From Solirubrobacterales bacterium (GTDB taxonomy: Bacteria > Actinomycetota > Thermoleophilia > Solirubrobacterales > Solirubrobacteraceae), in the NCBI GenBank assembly GCA_025964065.1, contig JAOPZO010000205.1, positions 1 to 11,236 of the forward strand: DNA of 11,236 nt. The letters are read 5' to 3'. Under the pieces are notes generated by a model that saw only the letters and a program-made list of their open reading frames with translations, ran no database searches and had not been told where the DNA came from. This document shows positions 1 to 7,105 of the stretch, one piece after another (positions within the stretch are counted from its first letter, which is position 1; each line of letters starts with the position of its first letter). Both the position numbers and the translations under genes were made by a program.

Positions 1-1419
1 GAGGCGCGCGGCTCCTTCGGCGACGACACGCTGCTGGTCGAGCGGTACGTCGGGAACTCCCGGCACATCGAGGTGCAGGTGCTCGGGGATGCGCACGGAC
101 ACGTGATCCACCTCGGCGAGCGCGAGTGCTCGCTGCAGCGCCGCCACCAGAAGGTCGTGGAGGAGTCCCCGTCCCCCGTGGTGACCCCGGCGGTGCGCGC
201 GGCGATGGGCGAGGCCGCGGTGGCGCTCTTTCGCGCCGCGGGCTACGTCGGCGCGGGCACCTGCGAGTACCTCGTCCCCTGCGAGGACCCGGGGGCGTTC
301 TTCTTCCTCGAGGTCAACGCCCGGCTGCAGGTGGAGCACCCGGTGACCGAGCTGGTCTGCGGCCTCGACCTCGTCGAGCAGCAGCTGCGCATCGCGGCGG
401 GGGAGCCGTTGGGCTTCGACCAGTCCGGGGTCGTGCTCAGGGGCCACGCGGTCGAGGTGCGCGTCTGCGCGGAGGACGCGGCCGCCGGCTTCCTCCCCGC
501 CACGGGCCGGGTCGGCGCCTACGCCGAGCCGCGCGGCGTCCGCACGGACAGCGGCATCGCCGCGGGCTCCGAGGTGACCGCGCTGTACGACTCGCTGCTC
601 GCGAAGGTCGTCGCGCACGGGCCGGATCGCGAGACCGCCCTCGGCGCGCTGTCCCGGGGGCTCGACGGCTTCCACGTCCTCGGGGTCACGACGAACACGG
701 GGTTCCTGAAGCGCCTCCTCGACGCGCCCGCCGTCCGTGCGGGAGACATGGACACGGGCGCGATCGAGCGCGGCCTCGTCGCCACCGCGCCGCCGGCGGC
801 GGAGCTCGACGAGGCGCTCGTCGTGGCCGCGCTGCTCGAGGTCCTCGCGCTCGAAGGGGTCGGCGAGGACCCGTGGGACGCGCTCGTGGGCTGGCGGATG
901 GACGCGCCCGCGCCCGTCCTCGTCCCGCTGCTGCCGCCGGGCGCGACGGCGCCGCGCATCCTGGAGGTCTCGGGTCCGGCCGCAGACGCCACCGTGCGGG
1001 AGCGGGGCCGGGAGGGGGCGACCCGCGTACGCGCCGTGCGGCTCGACCCCGAGCGGGTCGCCGTGCAGTCCGGCGGGGCGCGCCGCGTCTGGCACCACGC
1101 CGACGTCGACGGGCTGCGCTGGGTCGCCGCGGGCGCGGACGCGTTCGCCTTCCGGGTCGTCGAGCCCGCCGTGCAGCACGGCGAGGCCGCTGCCGAGGGA
1201 ACGCTCGAGGCGCCCATGCCCGGGACGGTGCTGTCCGTGCGCGTCCGCGAGGGTGCGGCGGTGGCCGAGGGCGAGGTGCTCGTGGTGATCGAGTCGATGA
1301 AGATGGAGCTCGCGCTGACGGCGCCCGTGGCGTCGACGGTCGGGCTCGTCCACGTCAGCGAAGGGGACAGCGTGCGCCAGGGACAAGCCGTCGTCGAGCT
1401 CGGGGGGGCCGAGGGATGA
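1..1419 (+). CDS. mccA: Methylcrotonyl-CoA carboxylase biotin-containing alpha subunit, 5'-truncated by window edge
   Basis: Biotin carboxylase plus biotin carrier subunit: it carboxylates its own biotin with ATP and bicarbonate and passes the carboxyl group to the partner encoded next. The reading frame is open from base 1, giving 472 visible residues. Family members are near 660, so about 190 N-terminal residues, including the glycine-rich ATP loop, lie upstream. Visible in order: GERECSLQRRHQK (39-51); the catalytic stretch EVNARLQVEHPVTE (104-117) with the Glu, Asn, Arg and Glu expected of biotin carboxylases; the end of the biotin carboxylase domain near 260; a middle segment like the BT domain of MCC alpha subunits (about 265-390, with DPWDALVGWRMDAPAP); and a biotinyl domain with ESMKMEL (431-437), biotin on Lys434, 38 residues from the end. 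The stop overlaps the next start (ATGA), so the subunits are translationally coupled. The substrate is assigned from the partner subunit; geranyl-CoA or another acyl-CoA is possible. Confidence 0.9.
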   Translation, partial: EARGSFGDDTLLVERYVGNSRHIEVQVLGDAHGHVIHLGERECSLQRRHQKVVEESPSPVVTPAVRAAMGEAAVALFRAAGYVGAGTCEYLVPCEDPGAFFFLEVNARLQVEHPVTELVCGLDLVEQQLRIAAGEPLGFDQSGVVLRGHAVEVRVCAEDAAAGFLPATGRVGAYAEPRGVRTDSGIAAGSEVTALYDSLLAKVVAHGPDRETALGALSRGLDGFHVLGVTTNTGFLKRLLDAPAVRAGDMDTGAIERGLVATAPPAAELDEALVVAALLEVLALEGVGEDPWDALVGWRMDAPAPVLVPLLPPGATAPRILEVSGPAADATVRERGREGATRVRAVRLDPERVAVQSGGARRVWHHADVDGLRWVAAGADAFAFRVVEPAVQHGEAAAEGTLEAPMPGTVLSVRVREGAAVAEGEVLVVIESMKMELALTAPVASTVGLVHVSEGDSVRQGQAVVELGGAEG

Positions 1420-3002
1420 GCGTCGTCCTCGGCACCACCGCCGACCCCACCTCCGAGGCCTACGCGGCGAACCAGGCGGCCCACGCCGCGCTCGCGGCCG
1501 ACCTCCGCGCGCAGCTGCAAGTCGTCCGCGCGGGCGGCGGCGAGAAGGCCACTGCGAAGCACGTCGCCCGCGGGAAGCTCCTGCCGCGGGAGCGCGTCGA
1601 CCGTCTGCTCGACCGCGGCTCCCCGTTCCTCGAACTCTCCCCCCTCGCCGCGCACGGCATGTACGACGGGGACGCGCCGGGCGCCGGGATCATCACGGGC
1701 ATCGGGCGGGTGAGCGGCCGCGAGGTCATGGTCGTCTGCAACGACGCCACGGTGAAGGGCGGCTCGTACTACCCGATGACCGCGCGGAAGCAGACGCGGG
1801 CGCAGGAGATCGCGCTCGCCAACCGCCTGCCGTGCGTGTACCTCGTCGACTCGGGCGGGGGCTACCTGCCGCTGCAGGACGAGCTCTTCCCCGACGTCCG
1901 CGGCTTCGGGCAGAGCTTCTACAACCAGGCGAACATGAGCGCCGAGGGCATCCCGCAGATCGCGGCCGTGCTCGGCTCCTGCACCGCGGGCGGCGCCTAC
2001 GTCCCCGCGATGTGCGACGAGTCCGTGATCGTCAGGGAGCAGGGGACGATCTTCCTCGGCGGCCCACCGCTCGTGAAGGCGGCCACGGGCGAGGACGTGA
2101 GCGCGGAGGACCTCGGCGGCGGCGCGATGCACACGAGGGTCTCCGGGGTGGCGGACCACCTCGCGCAGGACGACGAGGACGCGCTCGCGATCGTGCGGTC
2201 CATCGTCGCGAAGACGGCGTCGAAGGGGCCGTGCCCGTGGGAGCGCGTCGCCCCCGTGGCGCCGCATGTCGATCCCGCCGGGCTCACGGGTGCGGTGCCG
2301 ACCGACCTGCGCACGCCGTACGACCCCCGCGAGGTCATCGCCCGCATCGCGGACGGCTCGCGCTTCCACGAGTTCAAGGCGGGCTACGGCTCGACGCTCG
2401 TGTGCGGGTTCGCGCACCTCCACGGCCACCAGGTCGGGATCCTCGCGAACCAGGGCGTGATCTTCTCCGAGAGCGCCATGAAGGGCGCGCACTTCATCGA
2501 GCTCTGCGACCAGCGCGGCATCCCGCTCGTGTTCCTGCAGAACATCACGGGCTTCATGGTCGGCCGCGAGGCCGAGGAGGGCGGCATCGCGAAGCACGGC
2601 GCGAAGATGATCGCCGCGGTCTCCGTCGCCCGGGTGCCGAAGCTCACGGTCATCGTCGGCGGCTCGTTCGGCGCCGGGAACTACGGGATGTGCGGCCGGC
2701 CGTACTTCCCGCGCTTCCTCTGGATGTGGCCCAACGCGCGGATCAGCGTGATGGGCGGGGAGCAGGCCGCGACCGTCCTGACCATGGTCGGCCGCGAGAG
2801 GGACCCCGAGGCGATCGAGGCGCGCAAGCAGGAGATCCGCGCGCAGTACGAGCGCCAGGGCCATCCGTACTACGCGAGCGCACGGCTCTGGGACGACGGC
2901 GTGATCGACCCGCGCTCGACCCGCGACGTCCTCGGCCTCGCGCTGTCCGCGTGCGCGAACGCGCCGCTCGGCCCGCGCCGCAAGCCCGTCTTCCGCATGT
3001 AG
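1416..3002 (+). CDS. mccB: Methylcrotonyl-CoA carboxylase carboxyltransferase beta subunit
   Basis: Carboxyltransferase that moves CO2 from carboxybiotin to 3-methylcrotonyl-CoA, giving 3-methylglutaconyl-CoA in leucine catabolism. It is 528 aa, close to the roughly 535 aa of bacterial MCC beta. The ATG at 1416 overlaps the alpha subunit stop by four bases, and a G-run at 1402-1408 may serve as ribosome site. The N-lobe carries SCTAGGAYVPAMCDE (188-202) and the hallmark FLGGPPLVKAATGEDVSAED (213-232). The C-lobe carries QNITGFMVG (375-383), GGSFGAGNYGMCGR (415-428) and PRFLWMWPNARISVMGGEQA (432-451). These motifs are typical of MCC/geranyl-CoA carboxylase rather than propionyl- or acetyl-CoA carboxylases. 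Phe418 lies in the region where, from memory, MCC has Phe and geranyl-CoA carboxylase has Gly, which favours MCC. No isovaleryl-CoA dehydrogenase or HMG-CoA lyase gene is in view; they could lie upstream. Confidence 0.92.
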   Translation: MSVVLGTTADPTSEAYAANQAAHAALAADLRAQLQVVRAGGGEKATAKHVARGKLLPRERVDRLLDRGSPFLELSPLAAHGMYDGDAPGAGIITGIGRVSGREVMVVCNDATVKGGSYYPMTARKQTRAQEIALANRLPCVYLVDSGGGYLPLQDELFPDVRGFGQSFYNQANMSAEGIPQIAAVLGSCTAGGAYVPAMCDESVIVREQGTIFLGGPPLVKAATGEDVSAEDLGGGAMHTRVSGVADHLAQDDEDALAIVRSIVAKTASKGPCPWERVAPVAPHVDPAGLTGAVPTDLRTPYDPREVIARIADGSRFHEFKAGYGSTLVCGFAHLHGHQVGILANQGVIFSESAMKGAHFIELCDQRGIPLVFLQNITGFMVGREAEEGGIAKHGAKMIAAVSVARVPKLTVIVGGSFGAGNYGMCGRPYFPRFLWMWPNARISVMGGEQAATVLTMVGRERDPEAIEARKQEIRAQYERQGHPYYASARLWDDGVIDPRSTRDVLGLALSACANAPLGPRRKPVFRM

Positions 3003-3016
3003 CCACCCACCGTCCC

Positions 3017-3020
3017 GGAG
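3017..3020 (+). promoter_or_regulatory. Ribosome binding site GGAG deciding the start at 3028
   Basis: GGAG lies 4 nt before the first of two tandem ATG codons (3025) and 7 nt before the second (3028). The second spacing is the normal one, so 3028 is preferred. The effect on the protein is a single Met. Confidence 0.5.
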
Positions 3021-3027
3021 CACCATG

Positions 3028-3777
3028 ATGAGCCACCCCGCCCAGTCCCACGTCCGGATCGAGCACGACGGCCCCGTCGCCCTCGTCACCCTCGACCGGC
3101 CGCCGATGAACGCGCTCGACGTCCCGACCTGCCTCGAGCTCACGAGCGCGTTCGACGCGCTCGCGGCCGATCCCGCGACGCGTGCGGTCGTCCTCACGGG
3201 GGCGGGCCCGGCGTTCTCCGCGGGGGTGGACCTGCAGCTCGTCCCCGATCTCGACCCGGCCGCGCAGGACGTCCTGCTCGGGGCGCTCAACACGATGTTC
3301 CTCACGCTCTACGCGTCGCCGCTGCCGGTCGTCGCCGCGGTGAACGGCCACGCGATCGCGGGCGGCCTGGTGCTCGCGCTGTGCGGCGATCACCGCGTCG
3401 TCGGGCCGAAGGGGAAGCACGGGCTGACCGAGGTGGCGGTCGCGGTGCGCTTCCCGGCGGTCGCGCTCGAGGTCGTCGGGAGCGGGCTGCCCGAGGCGAC
3501 CGTGCGCCGGCTCGTGCTCGACGGCGCGCTGCACCCGGGCGACGCCGCGGTGGCGCTCGGGCTGTACGACGAGCAGGCGCAGGAGCCCGTCGCCCGCGCC
3601 CACGAGGTGGCCGCGGTACGGGCGGGCCACGACCCGGAGGTCTACGCGGAGCTCAAGGCGAGCATCCGCGCGGCGACCCTGGCACGCATGGAGGCGGGTG
3701 CCGCCGCGGAACCGCTCCGGGGCCGCTGGCTCTCGGAGGGAATGCGCGAGCAGGCCCGGCAGGCGCTGGCGCGGTGA
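3028..3777 (+). CDS. Crotonase-superfamily protein, enoyl-CoA isomerase-like
   Basis: Member of the enoyl-CoA hydratase/isomerase fold, 249 aa (250 if the ATG at 3025 is used; residue numbers below count from 3025). It starts 25 bases after mccB and is probably in the same operon. The family is shown by RPPMNALD (25-32), the oxyanion-hole segment FSAGVDL (64-70) and GHAIAGGLVLALCGDHRVV (108-126). In two-glutamate hydratases such as crotonase and 3-methylglutaconyl-CoA hydratase the first catalytic Glu sits where Val116 is found here. The second Glu, 20 residues later, is kept as Glu136 in HGLTEV. One glutamate at that site is the pattern of mitochondrial delta3,delta2-enoyl-CoA isomerase (ECI1 type). 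By position it might be expected to hydrate methylglutaconyl-CoA, but the active site argues against that. Isomerisation of an unsaturated acyl-CoA is my inference; another crotonase reaction cannot be excluded. Confidence 0.85.
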   Translation: MSHPAQSHVRIEHDGPVALVTLDRPPMNALDVPTCLELTSAFDALAADPATRAVVLTGAGPAFSAGVDLQLVPDLDPAAQDVLLGALNTMFLTLYASPLPVVAAVNGHAIAGGLVLALCGDHRVVGPKGKHGLTEVAVAVRFPAVALEVVGSGLPEATVRRLVLDGALHPGDAAVALGLYDEQAQEPVARAHEVAAVRAGHDPEVYAELKASIRAATLARMEAGAAAEPLRGRWLSEGMREQARQALAR

Positions 3778-3788
3778 GCGCGGGCACC

Positions 3789-3820
3789 CCGGGTGGACAC
3801 CCCGGCGCTCCCCTGGGGGC
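3789..3820 (+). terminator. Possible GC-rich hairpins ending the carboxylase operon
   Basis: The 81-base gap between the isomerase-like gene and the reductase gene holds two small potential hairpins: CCGGG (3789-3793) with CCCGG (3801-3805), loop 7; and GCTCC (3807-3811) with GGGGC (3816-3820), loop 4, including one G-T pair. Neither has a T-tract, and GC-rich DNA yields such pairings by chance. They are listed because they lie exactly between the operon end and a new promoter. Confidence 0.25.
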
Positions 3821-3845
3821 AGGGCGTCGAACAGCGTGTCCGGAC

Positions 3846-3851
3846 TAGGAT
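3846..3851 (+). promoter_or_regulatory. -10 element TAGGAT of a leaderless-type promoter for the ferredoxin reductase
   Basis: TAGGAT fits the TANNNT -10 consensus and ends 7 bases before the ATG at 3859, so transcription would start at or within a base of the start codon. No clear -35 hexamer is visible. The same arrangement is found before two minus-strand genes (starts 7091 and 8887). An AGGA at 3847-3850 could instead act as a ribosome site at 8 nt. Confidence 0.55.
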
Positions 3852-3858
3852 TGGGGCC

Positions 3859-5235
3859 ATGAGCTCCCCCCTGCGCGTCGCCATCGTCGGAGCCGGGCCG
3901 AGCGGCTTCTACGCCGCCGCCCAGCTGCTCGCGGTGGCCGAGCCCGAGTTCTCCGTCGACCTGTTCGACCGGCTCCCCACCCCGTACGGCCTGGTCCGCG
4001 CGGGCGTCGCCCCGGACCACCCGAAGATCAAGTCGGTCACGAAGGCCTTCGACAAGACGGCCCGGCACGAGCGCTTCCGCTTCTTCGGCCACGTGGAGCT
4101 CGGGACGGACGTCACGCGCGAGGACCTGCTCGAGCGCTACCACGCGGTCCTCTACTCCGTGGGCACCTCGACCGACCGCAAGCTCGGCGTCCCCGGCGAG
4201 AACCTGCAGGGCTCGCATCCGGCCACGGAGTTCGTCGCCTGGTACAACGGCCACCCGGACCACAGCGGGCTCGAGGTCGACCTCCAGGCCAAGCAGGCCG
4301 TCGTCGTCGGCGCGGGCAACGTCGCGATCGACGTCGCCCGCATGCTCGCGCTCGCCCCCTCCGAGCTCGGGGTGACCGACACCGCCGACCACGCGCTCGA
4401 GGTCCTGAACGCCTCCGGCATCGAGGAGATCACGATCCTCGCCCGCCGCGGGCCGCTGCAGGCCGCGTTCACGAACCCGGAGCTCCTCGAGATGGGCGAG
4501 CTCGAGCGCGCGGACCTCGAGATCGTCGGCGCGGAGCTCGACCCGCTGTCGCAGAAGGCGCTCGAGGACGCGGACAAGACGCGGCGCCGCAACGTCGAGA
4601 TCATCCAGGAGTACGCGGCGCGCCCCAAGGCCGGCAAGCCGCTCACGGTCCGCTTCCGGTTCCTCGCGGGGCCCGTCGAGCTGCTCGGCGACGAGGACGG
4701 CCACGTGCGCGCGGTGAGGATCGAGGAGAACGAGATCACCGCCCGCGGCGACGGCTCGCTCGCCGCGGGCGGCACGGGCCGCTTCGAGGAGCTCCCGGCC
4801 CAGCTCGTCTTCCGCTCCATCGGCTACACGGGCGTCGCGGTGCCCGGCGTCGCGTTCGACGAGGACCGCGGCCTCATCCGCAACGACGGCGGCCGCGTCG
4901 TCGGCGAGGACGGCGCGCCGCTGCCCGGCGAGTACGTCGCGGGCTGGATCAAGCGGGGGCCCTCCGGCGTCATCGGCACGAACAAGAAGGACGCGCAGGA
5001 CACGGTCAGGAAGCTCCTCGAGGACGCCGCCGCCGGCGCGCTGAACGAGCCGGGCGGCGAGGACGTCGAGGCGCTCCTGGCCGAGCGCTGCGAGCACCTC
5101 GTCTCCTGGGAGGGCTGGGAGGCCATCGACACCGCGGAGCGCGAGGCGGGCGAGCCCCAGGGCCGCCCACGCGTGAAGCTCGCCGAGTGGGACGCGCTGC
5201 GCGAGGCCGCGAAGGCCGGCCGCCCCGTGGGCTGA
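3859..5235 (+). CDS. fprA: Ferredoxin--NADP+ reductase, FprA / adrenodoxin reductase type
   Basis: FAD enzyme that moves electrons between NADPH and a ferredoxin, which then serves P450s, Rieske oxygenases or desaturases in the cytoplasm. It is 458 aa, against about 456 for mycobacterial FprA. The FAD-binding GAGPSG is at 11-16, followed by the family signature PTPYGLVRAGVAPDHPKIK (40-58). The NADP-binding GAGNVAIDVAR is at 151-161, with the Arg pair in ARRGPLQAAFT (195-205) expected to hold the NADPH 2'-phosphate. The C-terminal GWIKRGPSGVIGTNKKDA (362-379) closes the FAD site. The frame is open upstream to 3793, but ATG 3859 is preferred because it sits just after a -10 element and because the homologous region begins directly with the FAD fold. 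No ferredoxin or P450 gene is in view, so its partner is unknown. It converges with the flavin enzyme gene on the other strand. Confidence 0.93.
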   Translation: MSSPLRVAIVGAGPSGFYAAAQLLAVAEPEFSVDLFDRLPTPYGLVRAGVAPDHPKIKSVTKAFDKTARHERFRFFGHVELGTDVTREDLLERYHAVLYSVGTSTDRKLGVPGENLQGSHPATEFVAWYNGHPDHSGLEVDLQAKQAVVVGAGNVAIDVARMLALAPSELGVTDTADHALEVLNASGIEEITILARRGPLQAAFTNPELLEMGELERADLEIVGAELDPLSQKALEDADKTRRRNVEIIQEYAARPKAGKPLTVRFRFLAGPVELLGDEDGHVRAVRIEENEITARGDGSLAAGGTGRFEELPAQLVFRSIGYTGVAVPGVAFDEDRGLIRNDGGRVVGEDGAPLPGEYVAGWIKRGPSGVIGTNKKDAQDTVRKLLEDAAAGALNEPGGEDVEALLAERCEHLVSWEGWEAIDTAEREAGEPQGRPRVKLAEWDALREAAKAGRPVG

Positions 5236-5254
5236 GGCAGGGCCCGGGAGCGCT

Positions 5255-5270
5255 TCCCCTCCGCGGGGGA
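5255..5270. terminator. Candidate bidirectional hairpin between convergent genes
   Basis: TCCCC at 5255-5259 pairs with GGGGA at 5266-5270, extended by a T-G pair around a CCGC loop. It lies in the 40-base gap between two convergent stop codons (5235 and 5278), where a shared terminator is expected. There is no T-run on either strand, so this is a shape-and-position call only. Confidence 0.4.
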
Positions 5271-5275
5271 CGGGG

Positions 5276-6256
5276 TCAGGCGGGGGTTGCGAGCGACCCG
5301 CCGAGGCGCTCGCGGATGAGGCCCCGGGCCTCGTCCATCGTGCGCTCCACGAGCTCGCCGACCGTGGGCACGTCGTGGATCAGGCCCTGCACCATCCCGG
5401 CCCACCAGATGCCGTGCTCCGGGTCCCCGGTCTCGTAGACCTCGGCGCCGCGGGCCCCCGAGACGAGGTCGCGGATCTCCTCGAACGTCGCCCCGGCGGC
5501 CTCCCGCTCGAGCACCTCGTCCGAGACGGAGTTCTTCACGACGCGCCCCGTGTTCCCCAGCGTGCGGAAGATGAGGTTCGTCGCCCGCTCGTCGTTCTGG
5601 ACGATCTGCTGCTTGATGTTCGCGTGGATCGGCGACTCCGCGGTGCACATGAACCGCGTGCCCATGTTGATGCCGTCCGCGCCCAGCGCCAGCGCCGCGA
5701 CGAGGCCGCGGGCGTCCGCGAAGCCGCCCGAGGCGATGATCGGGATCGTCAACTTGTCCGCCGCCGCCGGGATCAGGACGAGGCCGGGGACGTCGTCCTC
5801 GCCCGGGTGCCCGGCGCACTCGAAGCCGTCGATCGAGACGCAGTCGACCCCGAGCGCCTCGGCCTTCAGCGCGTGGCGCACGGAGGTCGCCTTGTGGATG
5901 ACCTTGATGCCGTGCGGGTGGAAGTCCGCGAGGTGGTCCCTCGGGTTCGAGCCGGCGGTCTCGACGATCTTGATGCCGGCCTCGATGATCGCCTGGCGGT
6001 ACTCCGCGTACGGGGGCGGCGTGATCGACGGGAGGATCGTCAGGTTCACCCCGAACGGCTTGTCCGTGAGCTCGCGGCAGCGCTCGATCTCCCTCGTCAA
6101 GTCCTCCGGGGTCGGCTGGGTGAGCGCGGTGATGCACCCGAGCGCGCCCGCGTTCGCGACCGCGGCGACGAGCTCCGCCCGCCCCACCCACTGCATCCCG
6201 CCCTGCATGAGCGGGTGCTCGATCCCGAAGGTCTCCGTGAAGCGCGTCGTCAGCAT
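5276..6256 (-). CDS. FMN TIM-barrel oxidoreductase, NADH:quinone reductase (PA1024-like), commonly labelled nitronate monooxygenase
   Basis: 326-aa FMN protein of the 2-nitropropane dioxygenase/nitronate monooxygenase superfamily. Visible: TRFTETFGIEHPLMQGGMQW near the N-terminus (4-23); PFGVNLT (67-73); SIDGFECAGHPGEDD (141-155) with His150; the FMN-phosphate segments ASGGFADARG (175-184) and GINMGTRF (195-202); and GIWWAGMVQGLI (282-293). From memory the whole protein runs almost parallel to Pseudomonas PA1024 (328 aa), which was shown biochemically to be an NADH:quinone reductase and not a nitronate monooxygenase. I therefore infer two-electron quinone reduction by NADH, perhaps linked to the oxidation of acyl-CoA intermediates. 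The frame opens at 6265, but a strong ribosome site abuts that ATG and is correctly spaced for the ATG at 6256. It follows the dehydrogenase gene in the same direction after 73 bases that hold only a GC palindrome (6304-6315). Confidence 0.85.
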   Translation of the reverse strand: MLTTRFTETFGIEHPLMQGGMQWVGRAELVAAVANAGALGCITALTQPTPEDLTREIERCRELTDKPFGVNLTILPSITPPPYAEYRQAIIEAGIKIVETAGSNPRDHLADFHPHGIKVIHKATSVRHALKAEALGVDCVSIDGFECAGHPGEDDVPGLVLIPAAADKLTIPIIASGGFADARGLVAALALGADGINMGTRFMCTAESPIHANIKQQIVQNDERATNLIFRTLGNTGRVVKNSVSDEVLEREAAGATFEEIRDLVSGARGAEVYETGDPEHGIWWAGMVQGLIHDVPTVGELVERTMDEARGLIRERLGGSLATPA

Positions 6257-6265
6257 GCCGAGCAT

Positions 6266-6271
6266 CCTCCC
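6266..6271 (-). promoter_or_regulatory. Ribosome binding site GGGAGG that decides the start at 6256
   Basis: On the minus strand GGGAGG directly touches the ATG at 6265 (spacing 0) and lies 9 bases before the in-frame ATG at 6256. The second spacing is functional, so the first three codons of the longer frame are probably untranslated. Confidence 0.65.
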
Positions 6272-6329
6272 GTCGCGCGCACCCCGCGCCCACCCACCGC
6301 GCGGGCGGGCCCGCCGACTCGACCGGCGC

Positions 6330-7091
6330 TCATCGGGGCGCCATGCGCAGGGCGCCGTCGAGCCGGACGACCTCGCCGTTGAGCATGCCGTTCGTGACCA
6401 TGTGCTCCACGAGGTCGGCGTACTCGTCCGGGCGGCCGAGGCGCGGCGGGAACGGGACCGTTCCCGCGAGGGAGTCCTGCGCCGCCTGCGGCAGGCCGGC
6501 GAGCATCGGGGTCTCGAAGAGGCCGGGCGCGATCGTGAGGACGCGCACGCCCTTCGGGGCGAGCTCGCGGGCGGCGGGAAGCGTGACGCCGACGACGCCG
6601 CCCTTCGACGCCGCGTAGGCGATCTGGCCGACCTGGCCCTCGTAGGCCGCGACGGATGCCGTGTTGATGCAGACGCCGCGCTCGCCGCTCGCCGTCGGCG
6701 CGTTGGCGACCATGGCGCCGGCGGCGACCCGCAGCACGTTGATCGTGCCGAGGAGGTTCACCTGGATGACGAACGCGAAGCTCTCGAGCGGCGTCGGGCC
6801 CTCGCGGCCGACGAGCTTGCCCGGGGTGCCGACGCCCGCGCAGGTCACGCAGACCCGCAGCCCGCCGGCGGTCTCCGCGGCGAGCGCGACGGCCGCCTCG
6901 ACGTCCTCGGGGCTCGTGACGTCGGCCTTGATCGCGCGACCGCCGACCTCGCTCGCGAGCGCCTCGGCCCGGTCGAGTGCGAGGTCCGCGACGACGACCT
7001 CGGCGCCCTCCGCGGCCAGGCGCCGCACCGTGGCCTCGCCCAGCCCTGACGCGCCACCGAAGACGATGGCGCCACTTCCCATGATCTGCAT
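6330..7091 (-). CDS. Short-chain dehydrogenase, 3-hydroxyacyl-CoA dehydrogenase type 2 (HSD10-like)
   Basis: NAD-dependent oxidoreductase of the SDR superfamily, 253 aa. Cofactor-binding GGASGLG is at 12-18, and Asp36 at the end of the second strand implies NAD rather than NADP. TCAG (83-86) stands where classical SDRs have NNAG and HSD10 has NCAG. The catalytic residues are Ser146 (INTASVAAYEGQVGQ), Tyr159 and Lys163 (YAASK). The C-terminal part, with TIAPGLFETPML (186-197), FPPRLGRPDEYADLV (214-228) and LNGEVVRLDGALRMAP (237-252), is a close match to HSD17B10/type 2 3-hydroxyacyl-CoA dehydrogenases. That family oxidises 2-methyl-3-hydroxybutyryl-CoA in isoleucine breakdown and straight-chain 3-hydroxyacyl-CoAs. 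This suits the nearby leucine-type carboxylase, though the genes are on opposite strands. Start 7091 is chosen because a -10 element ends 7 bases upstream; a second ATG lies at 7082. The gene begins 14 bases after the preceding unknown gene stops, so read-through is also possible. Confidence 0.9.
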   Translation of the reverse strand: MQIMGSGAIVFGGASGLGEATVRRLAAEGAEVVVADLALDRAEALASEVGGRAIKADVTSPEDVEAAVALAAETAGGLRVCVTCAGVGTPGKLVGREGPTPLESFAFVIQVNLLGTINVLRVAAGAMVANAPTASGERGVCINTASVAAYEGQVGQIAYAASKGGVVGVTLPAARELAPKGVRVLTIAPGLFETPMLAGLPQAAQDSLAGTVPFPPRLGRPDEYADLVEHMVTNGMLNGEVVRLDGALRMAPR

Positions 7092-7098
7092 GGCCGCG

Positions 7099-7104
7099 AC
7101 AGTA
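7099..7104 (-). promoter_or_regulatory. -10 element TACTGT of a leaderless-type promoter for the HSD10-like gene
   Basis: Read on the minus strand, TACTGT ends exactly 7 bases before the ATG at 7091, within the 14-base gap after the upstream gene. The geometry equals that of the promoter at 3846-3851. No convincing -35 is seen. If active, the dehydrogenase can be transcribed separately from the cassette upstream. Confidence 0.5.
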
Positions 7105-7105
7105 C

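Noticed and set aside
126..1415. Upstream in-frame extension of the mccB frame (start at 126)
   Set aside because: This part is a frame-shifted reading of the alpha subunit, with Arg/Gly-rich sequence; carboxyltransferase homology begins at the ATG at 1416.
519..3305. Minus-strand open frame of 928 codons opposite the carboxylase genes
   Set aside because: It is antisense to well-conserved carboxylase genes. Long open shadow frames are expected at this GC content, and its composition (Arg, Ala, Ser, Pro runs) matches no protein fold.
3793..3858. Longer N-terminus for the ferredoxin reductase
   Set aside because: The 22 extra residues have no family counterpart, and the region holds a -10 element directly before the ATG at 3859.
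2743..5097. Minus-strand open frame of 784 codons opposite mccB, the isomerase-like gene and fprA
   Set aside because: It spans three real genes on the other strand, and its Arg/Asp/Val/Leu repeats come from the codon pattern of the sense strand.
6304..6315. Perfect 12-bp palindrome GGCGGGCCCGCC between the dehydrogenase and flavin enzyme genes
   Set aside because: As a hairpin it has at most a 4-bp stem with a 4-base loop and no T-run; such palindromes are common at this GC content. Not called as a terminator or operator.
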